The translations under genes and the position numbers were made by a program. Shown here piece after piece: positions 1 through 9,261 of a stretch of 64,000 bases of DNA; position 1 is the first letter of the stretch; every line of letters starts with the position of its first letter. Below the pieces are notes generated by a model. It did not search any database. It was not told where the DNA came from and saw only the letters and a list, made by a program, of their open reading frames with translations. This DNA is from Sphingomonas edaphi (GTDB lineage: Bacteria; Pseudomonadota; Alphaproteobacteria; Sphingomonadales; Sphingomonadaceae), in assembly GCF_003583725.1 (NCBI RefSeq), contig NZ_QXTF01000004.1, positions 62,001 through 126,000 on the forward strand, given 5' to 3'.

Positions 1-365
1 TACGCCCTTCCGTGCACGACGGCGATACGTCCGCGCTGCCGTGTTACAAAAGCTGAAATCGAACCAATCAACAGAGCTTTCGGAGTAGAATAGACTACAG
101 CATCGAAACGATAGATCAAAAAAATTAGAGACAGCCAAATCAGCGAAACAAGGTCTGATACCGGGTGGGGCTTCCTCCGCATCGGCACATAAAAAACTCG
201 CCCAACATTGCGGGCCCTTAACTGATTACGGTCGTGGGCAGACCCTCCGCAGAAAAGCGACAGGCGCACACCGCTGTCTCTCAGATACTCAAGCTGCCCC
301 TGATACAAAACATTGAACGAAACTGCGTCCGTTGCGACCATCGCTAAACGGTTGTGCTCGGTCAT
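1..365 (-). CDS. Glycosyltransferase family 4, N-terminal part (cut by window edge)
   Basis: The N-terminal 121 codons of a glycosyltransferase probably adding a sugar to an undecaprenyl-linked exopolysaccharide unit at the inner membrane. The ATG overlaps the stop of the upstream acyltransferase as ATGA, so the two are translationally coupled. The translation begins MTEHNRLAMVATDAVSFNVL, then has GQLEYLRDSG and, near the cut end, the run YSTPKALLIGSISAF followed by RQRGRIAVVHGRA. These match the Rossmann-like acceptor domain of PglA/CapM-type GT4 enzymes. The nucleotide-sugar-binding half lies outside the window, so donor and acceptor cannot be assigned. It is the last visible gene of the minus-strand exopolysaccharide operon. 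Confidence 0.8.
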   Translation of the reverse strand, partial: MTEHNRLAMVATDAVSFNVLYQGQLEYLRDSGVRLSLFCGGSAHDRNQLRARNVGRVFYVPMRRKPHPVSDLVSLIWLSLIFLIYRFDAVVYSTPKALLIGSISAFVTRQRGRIAVVHGRA

Positions 366-1363
366 GCGATGCTTGTCGGCCGTGGAGCGGCGCGATTTAG
401 CGCATTAAGCCGTTCCCGTGCCCATCGAGTGATAGGAATCTCAATGTAGCGCCAAGCTAGCACTCCCGCGAAACAAGAAACGACAACGGTAACGAACACC
501 GCGGCGTCACCATTAATAATTGGGAAAAATCGCTCAAAAAATGTGAACCAAAAACCAAGCACAAATAAATGGGTTAAATAAATGCTATAAGACGCGTCAC
601 CAATCATTATTATCGTCTTATTCGAGTTTTGCGCGATAAAGAGAGAGGATAAAAGAATAATTGTAGCTGGCAAGCCCCAGACTATAGCACGATGAACTTG
701 GAAATCGACTATTGCTGACAGCAGGAGGAGTATCCAGCCTGAAATATGAATCAGGAGCCAGTGGCGAAAATTTCTTTTGGAACCCAATCTGTAAATAAGA
801 TAGCAGCCGACACCCATGCAGAATTCGACGGCTATCCAGTCCAAAGCGCCCATCATGGCTAGCGCCGCTAAGGCTGCTGATGAAAAGAGCATGGCTCCGC
901 GCTGTCGGCCGAGCAACAGCCCTGCAGCAAACAATATGTAAAACAGCATCTCGTACTCTAGGGTCCAACCAACGGATAAAAGAGGATATTGATATCCGAC
1001 CGACATGGACGTGAATGCATACGAAGAGATCACATATTCCGTCGAAAGGTGCAAATCTGCGAAAAGTCTTGGCATAGCAATCGCCAAGCCTAATGTAATG
1101 GTTGTGATCAACCAATAAAACGGGACAACACGGACTAGCCTACTCGTGATAAAGTCACGAGCCGTTTTTTGCCTCTCGTGTACCGTATACGCCATAATAA
1201 AACCGGATATGACGAAGAAAACGTCCACACCGTTGGCACCCCACCCTTCAAAGGTGGCCAAAGCAGTAACGTTCATTTTCTTGGCCAAAGCCATTCCAAG
1301 TGCATGGAAGAAAACCACGTTCATTGCCGCGAATGCGCGCATGAACTGAATGTTAGAAATCAT
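362..1363 (-). CDS. Membrane acyltransferase (acyltransferase family 3)
   Basis: A 333-residue multi-pass membrane protein of acyltransferase family 3 (OatA/ExoZ type), which transfers acetyl or similar groups to extracytoplasmic polysaccharide sugars. Family marks are the N-terminal IQFMRAFAAMNVVFFH with the expected histidine, then GVDVFFVISGFIMAY around residues 45-60, LVRVVPFYWL, and SVGWTLEYEMLFY around residue 130. About ten hydrophobic segments follow. It starts 32 bases after the upstream GT2 gene and its stop overlaps the next glycosyltransferase start, so it belongs to the exopolysaccharide operon. It is clearly paralogous to the acyltransferase at 9751-10755. The acceptor sugar is unknown. 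Confidence 0.9.
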   Translation of the reverse strand: MISNIQFMRAFAAMNVVFFHALGMALAKKMNVTALATFEGWGANGVDVFFVISGFIMAYTVHERQKTARDFITSRLVRVVPFYWLITTITLGLAIAMPRLFADLHLSTEYVISSYAFTSMSVGYQYPLLSVGWTLEYEMLFYILFAAGLLLGRQRGAMLFSSAALAALAMMGALDWIAVEFCMGVGCYLIYRLGSKRNFRHWLLIHISGWILLLLSAIVDFQVHRAIVWGLPATIILLSSLFIAQNSNKTIIMIGDASYSIYLTHLFVLGFWFTFFERFFPIINGDAAVFVTVVVSCFAGVLAWRYIEIPITRWARERLNALNRAAPRPTSIA

Positions 1364-1395
1364 GTAAGATGATCCGTACGAACGCTAAATGATGA

Positions 1396-2292
1396 TCAAT
1401 TAACGGATTTGTTCAACGGTATGGGAGTAAATTTGATCGTTTCCATTGCCTCAAAAAACCGTTCTGCCATGCACGAGGTCACCGGCGTTGGATTTCGCCG
1501 CTGAAGCAATTGTCGCTGCAACCACGGACCAAAAAACAATATAACCACCAATCTTTTGGCAATATTGCGAAGAAAGTGTTTCGCCAAAGAAAGCGGGCTG
1601 CGAACATGGCGGCGAATACAAGCGAGTTCCGTCGAATAGGCAGCTAACAGCTTTTCACGGGTGACGTTGAGATCCTCGCGATAGATGTATAATGGTTCGG
1701 CGATCGTGATTGAGTTAAGGTCGCGCCGAGCTGCTGCCCGCGCCCACAGATCGATGTCTTCCGAACGCCGTATCGACGGGTCGTACGGGTTCCGTAACGC
1801 CCATCGCTTTCGATAGATCACCGAAGCGTGGATGAGGCCTGCATTCCCGGTAACCGCGTCCTCCAAGCTAGGAAACGCTTTGTCCGGCACGCGGACGCCG
1901 ATCAATGATCCGTCGCGCTTTACTGAAAAAGTACCAGTGCCCACTATATCGGCGTCGGGGTTTGCTGAAAGCAATGCAATCTGAAGCCTTAAGCGGTCCG
2001 GATGCATTAAGTCGTCGGCGTCCATGCGCGCAACCAGGTCGTGCCCCGCCAACTGAGCGATCTGGTTTAGCCGCGCGGCAAGTCCAAGGTTTTGCCCATC
2101 GCTGACAACTCGCACGCGCGGGTCCGCAATCGACAGCGCAATCTCGAGAGAGCCGTCGGTCGACCCGTCGTCGACCAAAATCAGTTCCCAATCCTGGTGC
2201 GTCTGCGCGAGCACCGATCGTATAGCATCCTCTAGATAAGGAGCGCAGTTGTAAATCGGAATACCAATTGAGACTGGAGGGAGGCTCGTCAT
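1396..2292 (-). CDS. Glycosyltransferase family 2
   Basis: A 298-residue GT-A fold glycosyltransferase of family 2, expected to add one sugar of the repeat unit on the cytoplasmic face. The N-terminus has the typical SIGIPIYNCAPYLEDAI, followed by LVDDGSTDGSLEIA near residue 40. The metal and nucleotide-binding DXD-type motif is seen as RMDADDLMHPDRL near residue 90, and a catalytic-base-like acidic pair sits in RRSEDIDLWARAA. A C-terminal hydrophobic stretch may touch the membrane. The start overlaps the stop of the polymerase gene upstream by ATGA. Sugar specificity cannot be read from sequence. Confidence 0.9.
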   Translation of the reverse strand: MTSLPPVSIGIPIYNCAPYLEDAIRSVLAQTHQDWELILVDDGSTDGSLEIALSIADPRVRVVSDGQNLGLAARLNQIAQLAGHDLVARMDADDLMHPDRLRLQIALLSANPDADIVGTGTFSVKRDGSLIGVRVPDKAFPSLEDAVTGNAGLIHASVIYRKRWALRNPYDPSIRRSEDIDLWARAAARRDLNSITIAEPLYIYREDLNVTREKLLAAYSTELACIRRHVRSPLSLAKHFLRNIAKRLVVILFFGPWLQRQLLQRRNPTPVTSCMAERFFEAMETIKFTPIPLNKSVN

Positions 2293-3338
2293 TCTACAAC
2301 TGCAAAGAAAATTGCCGCGTTGGCGAGAATAAGCGCAATCACCGGTAGAAAGGACTCACGGGTTAGCCTCTGTCGGAGCAATGGAAACAACACCACGATC
2401 TCCAACAAGAACCATGAAAGATAAGCAAAGCGATTAGAATAGCTCACTTGGTTGATCAACACCCAGAATCCATTAGCAATCAGATATGTCGATGCTAGCC
2501 TGTCAAATTCTGGGTCCACTACACGGCGTACAAATTTCCAATAAGCTATCGCAGCAACACCAACCCCGCTATAAACTATGAAGTCCCACCGGAAGGTTCC
2601 GCCAACAGCACCGACCGTATCGAAATACGCTGTGCGACGGTCGAAATTTAATTCGATTATGCGAGAAAATAGTGCGGAGGGAGTCACTAGCGAAAGTGGG
2701 ATCATCGCGAACCAGAATAACATCCAGCCTCGTACTGAGTTGAAGCGAGCTGTGATGGCATAAGATACCAAGGTTAAACCGGTAGATATGTGGGTGAGCA
2801 CGGCCGCCGTCCCAAACAAGAGTCTTTGAGAAAGCTTCGGTGAAGCCAATGCTAGAAGACAAATCGACGCAGCAATCCCATTGCGAATACCATTCACGCC
2901 AAATCCATAGAAGGAGAACGACGTTGCCATCGCGGCCATAGCGATGGGCCACCGGGGTCCAAACCACAGTCGTGCGGCCCAAGCTTTCGGGATGACGTAA
3001 AGAACCGCACAGATGAAGAAATAAGTTTCGACCGAGACGACGGTAGAACTGAAGTTAGTGAACAGGTCGAACAGCGGGTCCCCCAGCGACACCTTTGCTA
3101 TATCCCATTTCGCCCACTCGAAAGCGGTCGCGTATGTCGTCATGTCGACATACAGGCCGGAAATGGGCCGAAGCCCAATTAGCAGGATAAGGAACACGAC
3201 GAGCGATAATCCGCCCCACGCTCGCCCCATCACCGCTCGATCGCTGCCGAGCACCAAATGGCCAAGCGCGAACAGAGCGCCCAACGTAACAAGAGCTGAC
3301 GGCAAATACCCCGATAAGTAGAAGTCGCGCATCAGCAT
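2289..3338 (-). CDS. EpsG/Wzy-like polysaccharide polymerase
   Basis: A 349-residue integral membrane protein with about ten hydrophobic segments. It resembles the EpsG family of exopolysaccharide polymerases: after the first helices comes GLRPISGLYVDMTTYATAFE, like the conserved R..G.D...Y of the family, and later GVNGIRNGIAASICLLAL, like the conserved R...A. The role inferred is periplasmic polymerisation of flipped repeat units (Wzy function). It lies between GT4 and GT2 genes and overlaps both (TAATG upstream, ATGA downstream). It is the only polymerase candidate in the visible operon, which supports the call. Sequence similarity in this family is low. Confidence 0.75.
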   Translation of the reverse strand: MLMRDFYLSGYLPSALVTLGALFALGHLVLGSDRAVMGRAWGGLSLVVFLILLIGLRPISGLYVDMTTYATAFEWAKWDIAKVSLGDPLFDLFTNFSSTVVSVETYFFICAVLYVIPKAWAARLWFGPRWPIAMAAMATSFSFYGFGVNGIRNGIAASICLLALASPKLSQRLLFGTAAVLTHISTGLTLVSYAITARFNSVRGWMLFWFAMIPLSLVTPSALFSRIIELNFDRRTAYFDTVGAVGGTFRWDFIVYSGVGVAAIAYWKFVRRVVDPEFDRLASTYLIANGFWVLINQVSYSNRFAYLSWFLLEIVVLFPLLRQRLTRESFLPVIALILANAAIFFAVVE

Positions 3339-4426
3339 TACTCTAAAAGCAGGTTTTCGTAGCGCCGAGCGGCTTCCCCGGAGTCAAAGTTTAGCGACGC
3401 GAGCCGGGTACGCCGGCTTTCAAATGGAGGCACCTTGGGTAGGTCTTCCACCAGCGCTGCTGTCCACTCTGTCAGATGCCCGGTGTCCAAGAAACGGACT
3501 AAACCTAGCCCACAATCCACCCCAGGATCGATCGCCTTACCAAAAACACAATGAAGCCCCGCAGCCTGCGACTCCACAGCGACAACCGGAAATCCTTCAT
3601 GGTGCGATGGTAAAATCATGACGTCGGCCGCCGCCAGTATTTGCGGAACATCGCCACGCAAACCAGCGTGAGTGAGGCGACAGGACAGCCCTCTGCGGTC
3701 AATCTCCTTACGAAACCATTTTTCGCGGCTTCCGGTGCCGACCGTAATGAATTTCACGCGATCATCGTTCCGGAGCTGCTCGGCTAACTTCAAGATCATC
3801 TCGTGATTTTTTACAGGCTCCAAACGAGCTAAATGCAGAATTATTCGCTGCGTATCTGCAACTCGAAACTCAGCTCTTATCTTACGCCGAGCGGTTGGGT
3901 CAGGTGCAAATGCATCCAGCTCCACACAATTCGGGAACATAATTACGTCAGAAGACGTGCCGTGAAGTTCCACACGCGCAAGTTCCCCACACGTTAGTCG
4001 CCGGGTCTGGGCCCAATGGCCAAGGAGACGAGAAATAATGCCATACGGCCGGGCAAGTAAGCCCGATCGTAGCGTGGCATTGTGGCTATGCAAAAAGCGT
4101 TTACGAACACCTGCAAGCCGGGCCGCAGCAATAAACCAGGCGGAGCTGAACCCGCTATGCCCATGAACAACGCTATACGCCTGACGACGCAAGTAGCGCC
4201 ACATGTTAAGCGCACGCATGAAAATATTACCACCCTTTATTTCAATAATTCTTCCACCCAGGCTCATGATTTCGGCATCATAGTCCCCTGCCCCTGATCC
4301 GAACCGGACAAAGTCAAACTGGAAACGCTGACGATCGATTTGCCGATACAGGTTCATGAGAAAGGTTTCAGCGCCGGCCCTATTCATAGTGCCGATTATC
4401 TGAAGTACGCGTTCCGGTCCGTTCAT
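3338..4426 (-). CDS. Glycosyltransferase family 4
   Basis: A 362-residue GT-B fold retaining glycosyltransferase. The N-terminal acceptor domain opens with LQIIGTMNRAGAETFLMNLY, the classic glycine-rich GT4 start, and has HGHSGFSSAWF near residue 93. The donor-binding C-terminal half has LHLARLEPVKNHEMILKLAE and the E-x7-E type motif within PSHHEGFPVVAVESQAAGL around residue 275-293. Domain order and length are normal for the family. Its stop shares a base with the start of the polymerase gene and its ATG overlaps the stop of the GT2 gene upstream. It probably extends the lipid-linked repeat unit; the sugar is unknown. Confidence 0.9.
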   Translation of the reverse strand: MNGPERVLQIIGTMNRAGAETFLMNLYRQIDRQRFQFDFVRFGSGAGDYDAEIMSLGGRIIEIKGGNIFMRALNMWRYLRRQAYSVVHGHSGFSSAWFIAAARLAGVRKRFLHSHNATLRSGLLARPYGIISRLLGHWAQTRRLTCGELARVELHGTSSDVIMFPNCVELDAFAPDPTARRKIRAEFRVADTQRIILHLARLEPVKNHEMILKLAEQLRNDDRVKFITVGTGSREKWFRKEIDRRGLSCRLTHAGLRGDVPQILAAADVMILPSHHEGFPVVAVESQAAGLHCVFGKAIDPGVDCGLGLVRFLDTGHLTEWTAALVEDLPKVPPFESRRTRLASLNFDSGEAARRYENLLLE

Positions 4427-5400
4427 TTCGCCGAGACCCTATCTAATCTCCGGATCGATCTTCCCAGCCATACTCCCAAGAACAATGCAGTCCGAGTATA
4501 ACGGTTGTTATGACGGCCAATCGAAAACAGGACACGTTCACGTAGTCCCTCAGGTCGCCAGTGAGGGCGTCTACGCCCAATTCGCGCACAATAATCGCTT
4601 ACCGTATTCACGGCATTCCGCAGGGTGCCAGAAGAACACGTCGCGAGGACATTGATGCCTCCTTGAATGATTGTTCGCTCGCCAACTTCCCGAGCGTTCT
4701 CATCGATACGCGCGTCCTTACTCGTCACTAGTTCGTCCAAAATTGCCAATCGGATCGCTGCCTTGTTTGGATCGGCGGTGATCGAATTTGGGCGAATGCG
4801 ATAGCCGTAGAGCTTGCTTGTCAGATAAGCGATGGGCGCGTCCGTTGCTGCGATCAACCAGTGGAACCGATGATCTTCGTAGAGCTCGCCTTCTCTAAAC
4901 TTGATCGACTCGCGCTCCATCCAACATCGATCGATCATTTTCAGCCACGCAAAAAACGGGGGAGCAAAACGCGTTGCATCGCCGGGCTCGACGAGACGCC
5001 AATCTATTTCCTTATCATTAAATGAAGGCACCCGATCCCTAAATGGACAGAAGTCGAACGTTACGATGTTTGCGCCGCTATACTTTTGAACAAGTAAGCA
5101 TGTTGCGACCAATCCGGGAGACAGTACATCATCCGAATCTACGAAGATAACATACTTTCCTGATGATACATTAAAGCCAGTGTTACGGGCTGCCGACAGT
5201 CCTAGGTTTCGCTCATGCTTGACCAGCTTCATACGCGGATCTGACAAATACGGCCGCAGAGCTTGTAATGACCCATCCGTAGAAGCGTCGTCGACTAAAA
5301 TCACCTCTAGATCATTGTGAGTCTGATTTATCACGCTGTCCATGCATTCGACGACGTACGCTTCAACGTTGTATATCGGTATTATTAGCGACACCTTCAT
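4423..5400 (-). CDS. Glycosyltransferase family 2
   Basis: A 325-residue family 2 glycosyltransferase. The sequence shows the GT-A start VSLIIPIYNVEAYVVECMDS, the nucleotide-binding LVDDASTDGSLQAL near residue 35, NLGLSAARNTG near residue 66 and the DXD-type motif VIFVDSDDVLSPG near residue 90. The acidic motif GELYEDHRFHW near residue 170 fits the catalytic base region. It overlaps both neighbours by ATGA, so it is co-translated with the GT4 gene and the pyruvyl transferase gene. The general class is firm; the donor sugar is not known. Confidence 0.9.
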   Translation of the reverse strand: MKVSLIIPIYNVEAYVVECMDSVINQTHNDLEVILVDDASTDGSLQALRPYLSDPRMKLVKHERNLGLSAARNTGFNVSSGKYVIFVDSDDVLSPGLVATCLLVQKYSGANIVTFDFCPFRDRVPSFNDKEIDWRLVEPGDATRFAPPFFAWLKMIDRCWMERESIKFREGELYEDHRFHWLIAATDAPIAYLTSKLYGYRIRPNSITADPNKAAIRLAILDELVTSKDARIDENAREVGERTIIQGGINVLATCSSGTLRNAVNTVSDYCARIGRRRPHWRPEGLRERVLFSIGRHNNRYTRTALFLGVWLGRSIRRLDRVSAK

Positions 5401-6443
5401 GCAGCGGCCTTCACAATTGCGCGCGACAGTGACGCGAAAGCGGGATGGTCCGCATCAAGCGTTGTCGCCGGGGAGGGCGCCGCAAGGATGCAGTCAATCG
5501 CCGCACCGATGTCAGACTTCTCGTCCAGCATTCCGACTTGGGGGTTATCAGCCAACCAGTCGACATAGGTCGCGCTTATTTTCCTGTTGCTGTTATCAAA
5601 GCAGAGCACTGGCGTACCGGTTCGCTCGGCCAAAATCATGCCGTGCAACCGGTCGGTTATGACTAGCTCCGCCTTCCTATAAGCATCGAGGTGCGCGTGA
5701 AGGGCGTCTTCTGCAGATTCCCATGACTCGAACCTACATCCCAACTCGGTGTCACGCCGCGTAATCACCTGGAATCGCGACGAGATTGCCGAGGTTATCG
5801 CGTCGTCAACTTCGCGACCCCGATCGCGCTCCCGATCAGAGCGCATCGATAAAACCACTCCTCGACGTTGAAAATCTTTGCTCACAAAATTCTGAGAAAG
5901 CACGATATCTGGCGCGAATATCAATCGAGAAGGATCGGGCCAAATTTCGTTCACCAGATCAAAGGATCTTTGCTCTCGGAGCGACAATGACAATTGAGGG
6001 TGCTTCAAATACGGACGAAAAAAATGCGCTTTGCTCTTTTGATCACGCCTAGTCGCCAAGTCCACTGATTGCGGGAAGGCGATAATTGGCAAATCAGAAA
6101 ACCGAGAAATGATGCGTCTTCGAAGCCATTCGATGTCTGAATAGATTTCCCCAGTGTTACCGCCACCTACCAGTGCGATAATGTCGCTACTACATGCCGA
6201 GGCGCGGACCGCAGCAAGCGAAGATAAAGTTTTGCTGATAGGAATGGTGACTAGCGCATGCTCTGGAAGCGTGTCCGCGAGAAACGTACGCTGCGCGAAG
6301 GTTATCGCAATATCTCCCAAGTTGCCATAGTCCGCCGCCAGGAAGAAGAAAACTCGCGGCGTCTCGGGCAGCGTTAGTGCGACATTTCTCTGCCGATACT
6401 CGTTTAACCGCAGCGATAGGGGAAGAAGAGCATTTCGTATCAT
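5397..6443 (-). CDS. Polysaccharide pyruvyl transferase family protein
   Basis: A 348-residue cytoplasmic protein of the CsaB/ExoV polysaccharide pyruvyl transferase family, which forms ketal-pyruvate on sugars from phosphoenolpyruvate and so gives the polymer negative charge. Family signatures seen are FFLAADYGNLGDIAITFA near residue 33, IIALVGGGNTGEIYSD near residue 90, IIAFPQSVD near residue 118 and, close to the C-terminus, ITDRLHGMILAERTGTPVL plus DNSNRKISATY. Length is normal. It overlaps the flippase gene upstream and the GT2 downstream by ATGA. A minority of family members may carry out other transfers, so pyruvylation is inferred. Confidence 0.88.
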   Translation of the reverse strand: MIRNALLPLSLRLNEYRQRNVALTLPETPRVFFFLAADYGNLGDIAITFAQRTFLADTLPEHALVTIPISKTLSSLAAVRASACSSDIIALVGGGNTGEIYSDIEWLRRRIISRFSDLPIIAFPQSVDLATRRDQKSKAHFFRPYLKHPQLSLSLREQRSFDLVNEIWPDPSRLIFAPDIVLSQNFVSKDFQRRGVVLSMRSDRERDRGREVDDAITSAISSRFQVITRRDTELGCRFESWESAEDALHAHLDAYRKAELVITDRLHGMILAERTGTPVLCFDNSNRKISATYVDWLADNPQVGMLDEKSDIGAAIDCILAAPSPATTLDADHPAFASLSRAIVKAAA

Positions 6444-7786
6444 GAAGCAGCTCGATCCTTACGGTATATAGTTCTGTCACCAAGCATCGACAGTCGGTCA
6501 AATACCTTGAAACTCATGGTGATTGACTGCAAAAGCCCAAGAACAGAGAAAACGATTATTGCAAGCAACGGGCTATTAAAGAATAGTAGTGCCACTGTAA
6601 AAAACACAATCCTGAGAACGGCAGTGATTATCTCAACACGTAGTAAAGCTTGTTGAAGACCCACGACAGGGATTAGGCACATTAGCGGGCGTGAAGCCAG
6701 CATTGCACCACCCCAGAGGGCCAACCACTTTGCGAACTGAGCTGCGTCACTCCATGCAGGTCCGAAAACCGTGCTAAAAAGGAAACTCGATGCCGCCCAA
6801 AGTAACAATACTGGTATCGCCGCAAGGATTGACGCTTGCACTGTCAGTCGACGGACTGCGGCAACTGCTGTCGCTTGATCCTTATCTAATGCTTGCGCAA
6901 ATGGCCGCGTGACTGCGTCTCCCAGTGCGTCTGCGATCATCAGGATGGGACCGCTGATCACGCTTGCTGCCAAGGTATATTGCCCAGCAACATGTTCGTC
7001 AGCAAGCCATCCCAAGGCTAGGGGTGGATAGGCCAAGATGCCGTAGCGCAACAGCGAGTGTGGCGCGGTGTAGTAAGGAAAATCTTGATAACGTCGAGCC
7101 GTCCGAAAAAGCGAACGGCGACGTACACCTCGAAGAAAACGCCCAGCCAAAATACCCGGATAACGCGAAGCCATTATAAAACCGGCTGATACATTCCCCA
7201 CAACAACGGCGCCGATCAACATTATTCCCGAAGGACTTGCTATGCCACCAATGATCCTCAGCCCTGCAACCGTTAGTGCGCTTCCAATTAACGCCACTGA
7301 ACGCAGCCTGATAAAACGTTTCCGAAATGTAGTCTGAGTAATTATACCAAGAGTGGCAGTGCTGAAAAGCAAGAGCGTGCCCATAACCGCATTGATCCAT
7401 CCATCAATGCCATTAATGAAGAATAAGAAAGAAGTGACTATCCCGATCACCGTTACCGTTAATGTGCCAATAAAGGCGAGGCGTGCTAGATTTAGGGAGT
7501 CAGCCTCGTTGCGTGCGACACATATAGCGTTTGCATAGGTCATTGTGGCGATCGGTGACAGAATTGCGACCGCACCAACCGTCATACCGAGAACGCCTAA
7601 GTCAGACGGCGAGTACCACCTACCAACAAACGCCATTGAAACTAAAGAAATCGCTTGAGCGATAACGACGCCAAAGCCGTTTGCGGCAATTGACATCAGA
7701 AGTGTCGAACCGGAGCGGCGTCTCCGTTCCGGCTGCCGTGTGCGGATGCTGTTCATGATCACGATTTCGCTACGCGATGTCTGCAT
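6440..7786 (-). CDS. Wzx-like oligosaccharide flippase
   Basis: A 448-residue polytopic membrane protein with 12 or so hydrophobic segments, matching the MOP-superfamily polysaccharide flippases (Wzx) that move lipid-linked repeat units across the inner membrane. The first helix, GFGVVIAQAISLVSMAFVG, is followed by RWYSPSDLGVLGM, the usual loop of this family. It heads the tightly overlapping run of exopolysaccharide genes. No clear ribosome-binding site marks the start; an internal ATG at 7756 (MNSIRTRQPERRRR) is as likely and would give 438 residues. With the polymerase and glycosyltransferases it makes a Wzx/Wzy-type pathway the best model. Confidence 0.87.
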   Translation of the reverse strand: MQTSRSEIVIMNSIRTRQPERRRRSGSTLLMSIAANGFGVVIAQAISLVSMAFVGRWYSPSDLGVLGMTVGAVAILSPIATMTYANAICVARNEADSLNLARLAFIGTLTVTVIGIVTSFLFFINGIDGWINAVMGTLLLFSTATLGIITQTTFRKRFIRLRSVALIGSALTVAGLRIIGGIASPSGIMLIGAVVVGNVSAGFIMASRYPGILAGRFLRGVRRRSLFRTARRYQDFPYYTAPHSLLRYGILAYPPLALGWLADEHVAGQYTLAASVISGPILMIADALGDAVTRPFAQALDKDQATAVAAVRRLTVQASILAAIPVLLLWAASSFLFSTVFGPAWSDAAQFAKWLALWGGAMLASRPLMCLIPVVGLQQALLRVEIITAVLRIVFFTVALLFFNSPLLAIIVFSVLGLLQSITMSFKVFDRLSMLGDRTIYRKDRAAS

Positions 7787-7847
7787 CCAGGGCGAAGCAT
7801 CGCGCCGAAGAAATGAATTTTCGTGATGATGCCTGTTCGAATCATAA

Positions 7848-8045
7848 TTACTCGGCCGTGACTCTCGTCGGCAGCGAGAGTTTTATTTTGTCGCGGTCGC
7901 GATCGGCGCTGCTGAGCTGAAGGCCACCACGCAGCATCATGCAGTCGCTCGCGCTTCCGTCGCCGCAATATTCCAGCCGCCTCAGACCGTCGAAGATCCT
8001 TCCGGCAACTGTTTCACTACCGATAATTCCAAACATTTCGCACAT
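7848..8045 (-). pseudogene. glmS: Decayed glmS N-terminal remnant
   Basis: The reading frame from an ATG at 8045 gives MCEMFGIIGSETVAGRIFDG then LRRLEYCGDGSAS, a recognisable but altered version of the start of glucosamine-6-phosphate synthase (MCGIxGIIG..., LRRLEYRGYDSAG). The N-terminal cysteine remains, but the conserved RGYDSAG is changed to CGDGSAS, and the frame ends after 65 codons where the real enzyme has about 600. There is no good ribosome-binding site, although the frame stays open upstream to 8126. I read it as a truncated and decaying copy of glmS left between galE and the flippase gene, consistent with recombination in the polysaccharide locus. A short expressed protein cannot be excluded. 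Confidence 0.7.
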
Positions 8046-8198
8046 AAAAGCTGCTGCAACTCTACTGGGAACATCCTCTGGAACGTGCTCCGAATTGGCC
8101 CGATGATTGAGGGGCACAGGCCCCATAGGCCGTAGCGCGAGAAAGACAACCTCTAAGCTGCTCTACCTAAGACCATTTTACGGATGTTTTACAGTGCC

Positions 8199-9230
8199 CT
8201 AGACCGGCAGGGCCCCTCCCAAATCAGAATGTGACTTTGTAGCAAAGAGCCAGCTGTCTAGGCACATTTCCTCGATTCCCCGCTGTGCACGCCAGCCCAG
8301 CTCGCGCTGAGCCTTGTCTACAGAGGCGAACATCGCAGCAACGTCACCGTCGCGCCGCGGCGCCGACACATGCGGAACAGCGACATTATTAGCTTTCTCA
8401 AAAGCGGCCAACAGCTCAAGCACGCTAGTGCCTCGGCCTGTCCCCAGGTTATAAATCTGAAGCGCATCACCCGTTGCCAGTCGATCTAATGCCGCAACAT
8501 GGCCTTCTGCCAAGTCAACAACATGCACGTAATCGCGTACCGCCGAACCGTCGGTGGTCGGATAATCGGTGCCAAATACGGAAAGATGCGCTCCACTGCC
8601 CGTCTTTTGGGCGGCCCTAACAAGCAAAGGCATGAGATTATTAGGCTTCCCTAATGGACTCTCTCCGATCAAACCCGAGGGATGACCCCCAACCGGATTG
8701 AAGTATCGCAGTAGCGATACGCGCCATTCGCCACTGCCACGCGTCAAATCCGAAAGTATCTGCTCACAAATCAGTTTGGTTCGACCGTAAGGGTTTACTG
8801 CCGACGTCGGATGATTCTCGTCTATAGGGAGTTCGTGCGGTTCACCGTATACCGTCGCACTGCTGCTGAACACGATGTCTCGTACACCGACATCGTCCAT
8901 TGCTTCGAGCAGGCTGAGCAAGCCACCAACGTTATTAGCGTGGTAAGACAGCGGGCTCGACACCGATTCAGCGACGGCTTTCAGCGCCGCGAAATGAACG
9001 ACCGCCTCAACCCGCTCGTCATCCATCGCTTTCCGTACGGCGGACGCATCGCGAACGTCAGCGATGACACACGAAACAGATCGGCCGGTGATTTGGCTTA
9101 CCCGTTTAACCACGGTGGGCGAGCTATTGCTGAGATTGTCAAAAAGTACAGGTTCATGCCCAGCAGCGGCCAGTGCCACTGCCGTGTGCGAGCCAATAAA
9201 ACCCAGACCGCCTGTAAGCAGGACTTTCAT
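8199..9230 (-). CDS. galE: UDP-glucose 4-epimerase
   Basis: A 343-residue short-chain dehydrogenase/reductase that interconverts UDP-glucose and UDP-galactose in the cytoplasm, supplying galactosyl donor for the adjacent polysaccharide genes. The NAD-binding GGLGFIGSHT sits at the N-terminus, then VVHFAALKAV near residue 80, SSSATVYG near residue 123 and the catalytic YGRTK near residue 147. Later FNPVGGHPSG, DYVHVVDLA and IYNLGTGRG are typical GalE sequence. Length matches the family. It lies about 410 bases upstream of the flippase and separated from it by the glmS remnant, so it may have its own promoter. Confidence 0.95.
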   Translation of the reverse strand: MKVLLTGGLGFIGSHTAVALAAAGHEPVLFDNLSNSSPTVVKRVSQITGRSVSCVIADVRDASAVRKAMDDERVEAVVHFAALKAVAESVSSPLSYHANNVGGLLSLLEAMDDVGVRDIVFSSSATVYGEPHELPIDENHPTSAVNPYGRTKLICEQILSDLTRGSGEWRVSLLRYFNPVGGHPSGLIGESPLGKPNNLMPLLVRAAQKTGSGAHLSVFGTDYPTTDGSAVRDYVHVVDLAEGHVAALDRLATGDALQIYNLGTGRGTSVLELLAAFEKANNVAVPHVSAPRRDGDVAAMFASVDKAQRELGWRAQRGIEEMCLDSWLFATKSHSDLGGALPV

Positions 9231-9261
9231 GCTACTAATTTCCCCATCCCATGTTAGCTAG

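Noticed and set aside
8046-8126. Open frame upstream of the glmS remnant as a normal 92-residue gene
   Set aside because: The first 27 codons show no similarity or ribosome-binding site; only the part from 8045 is recognisable as a GlmS start.
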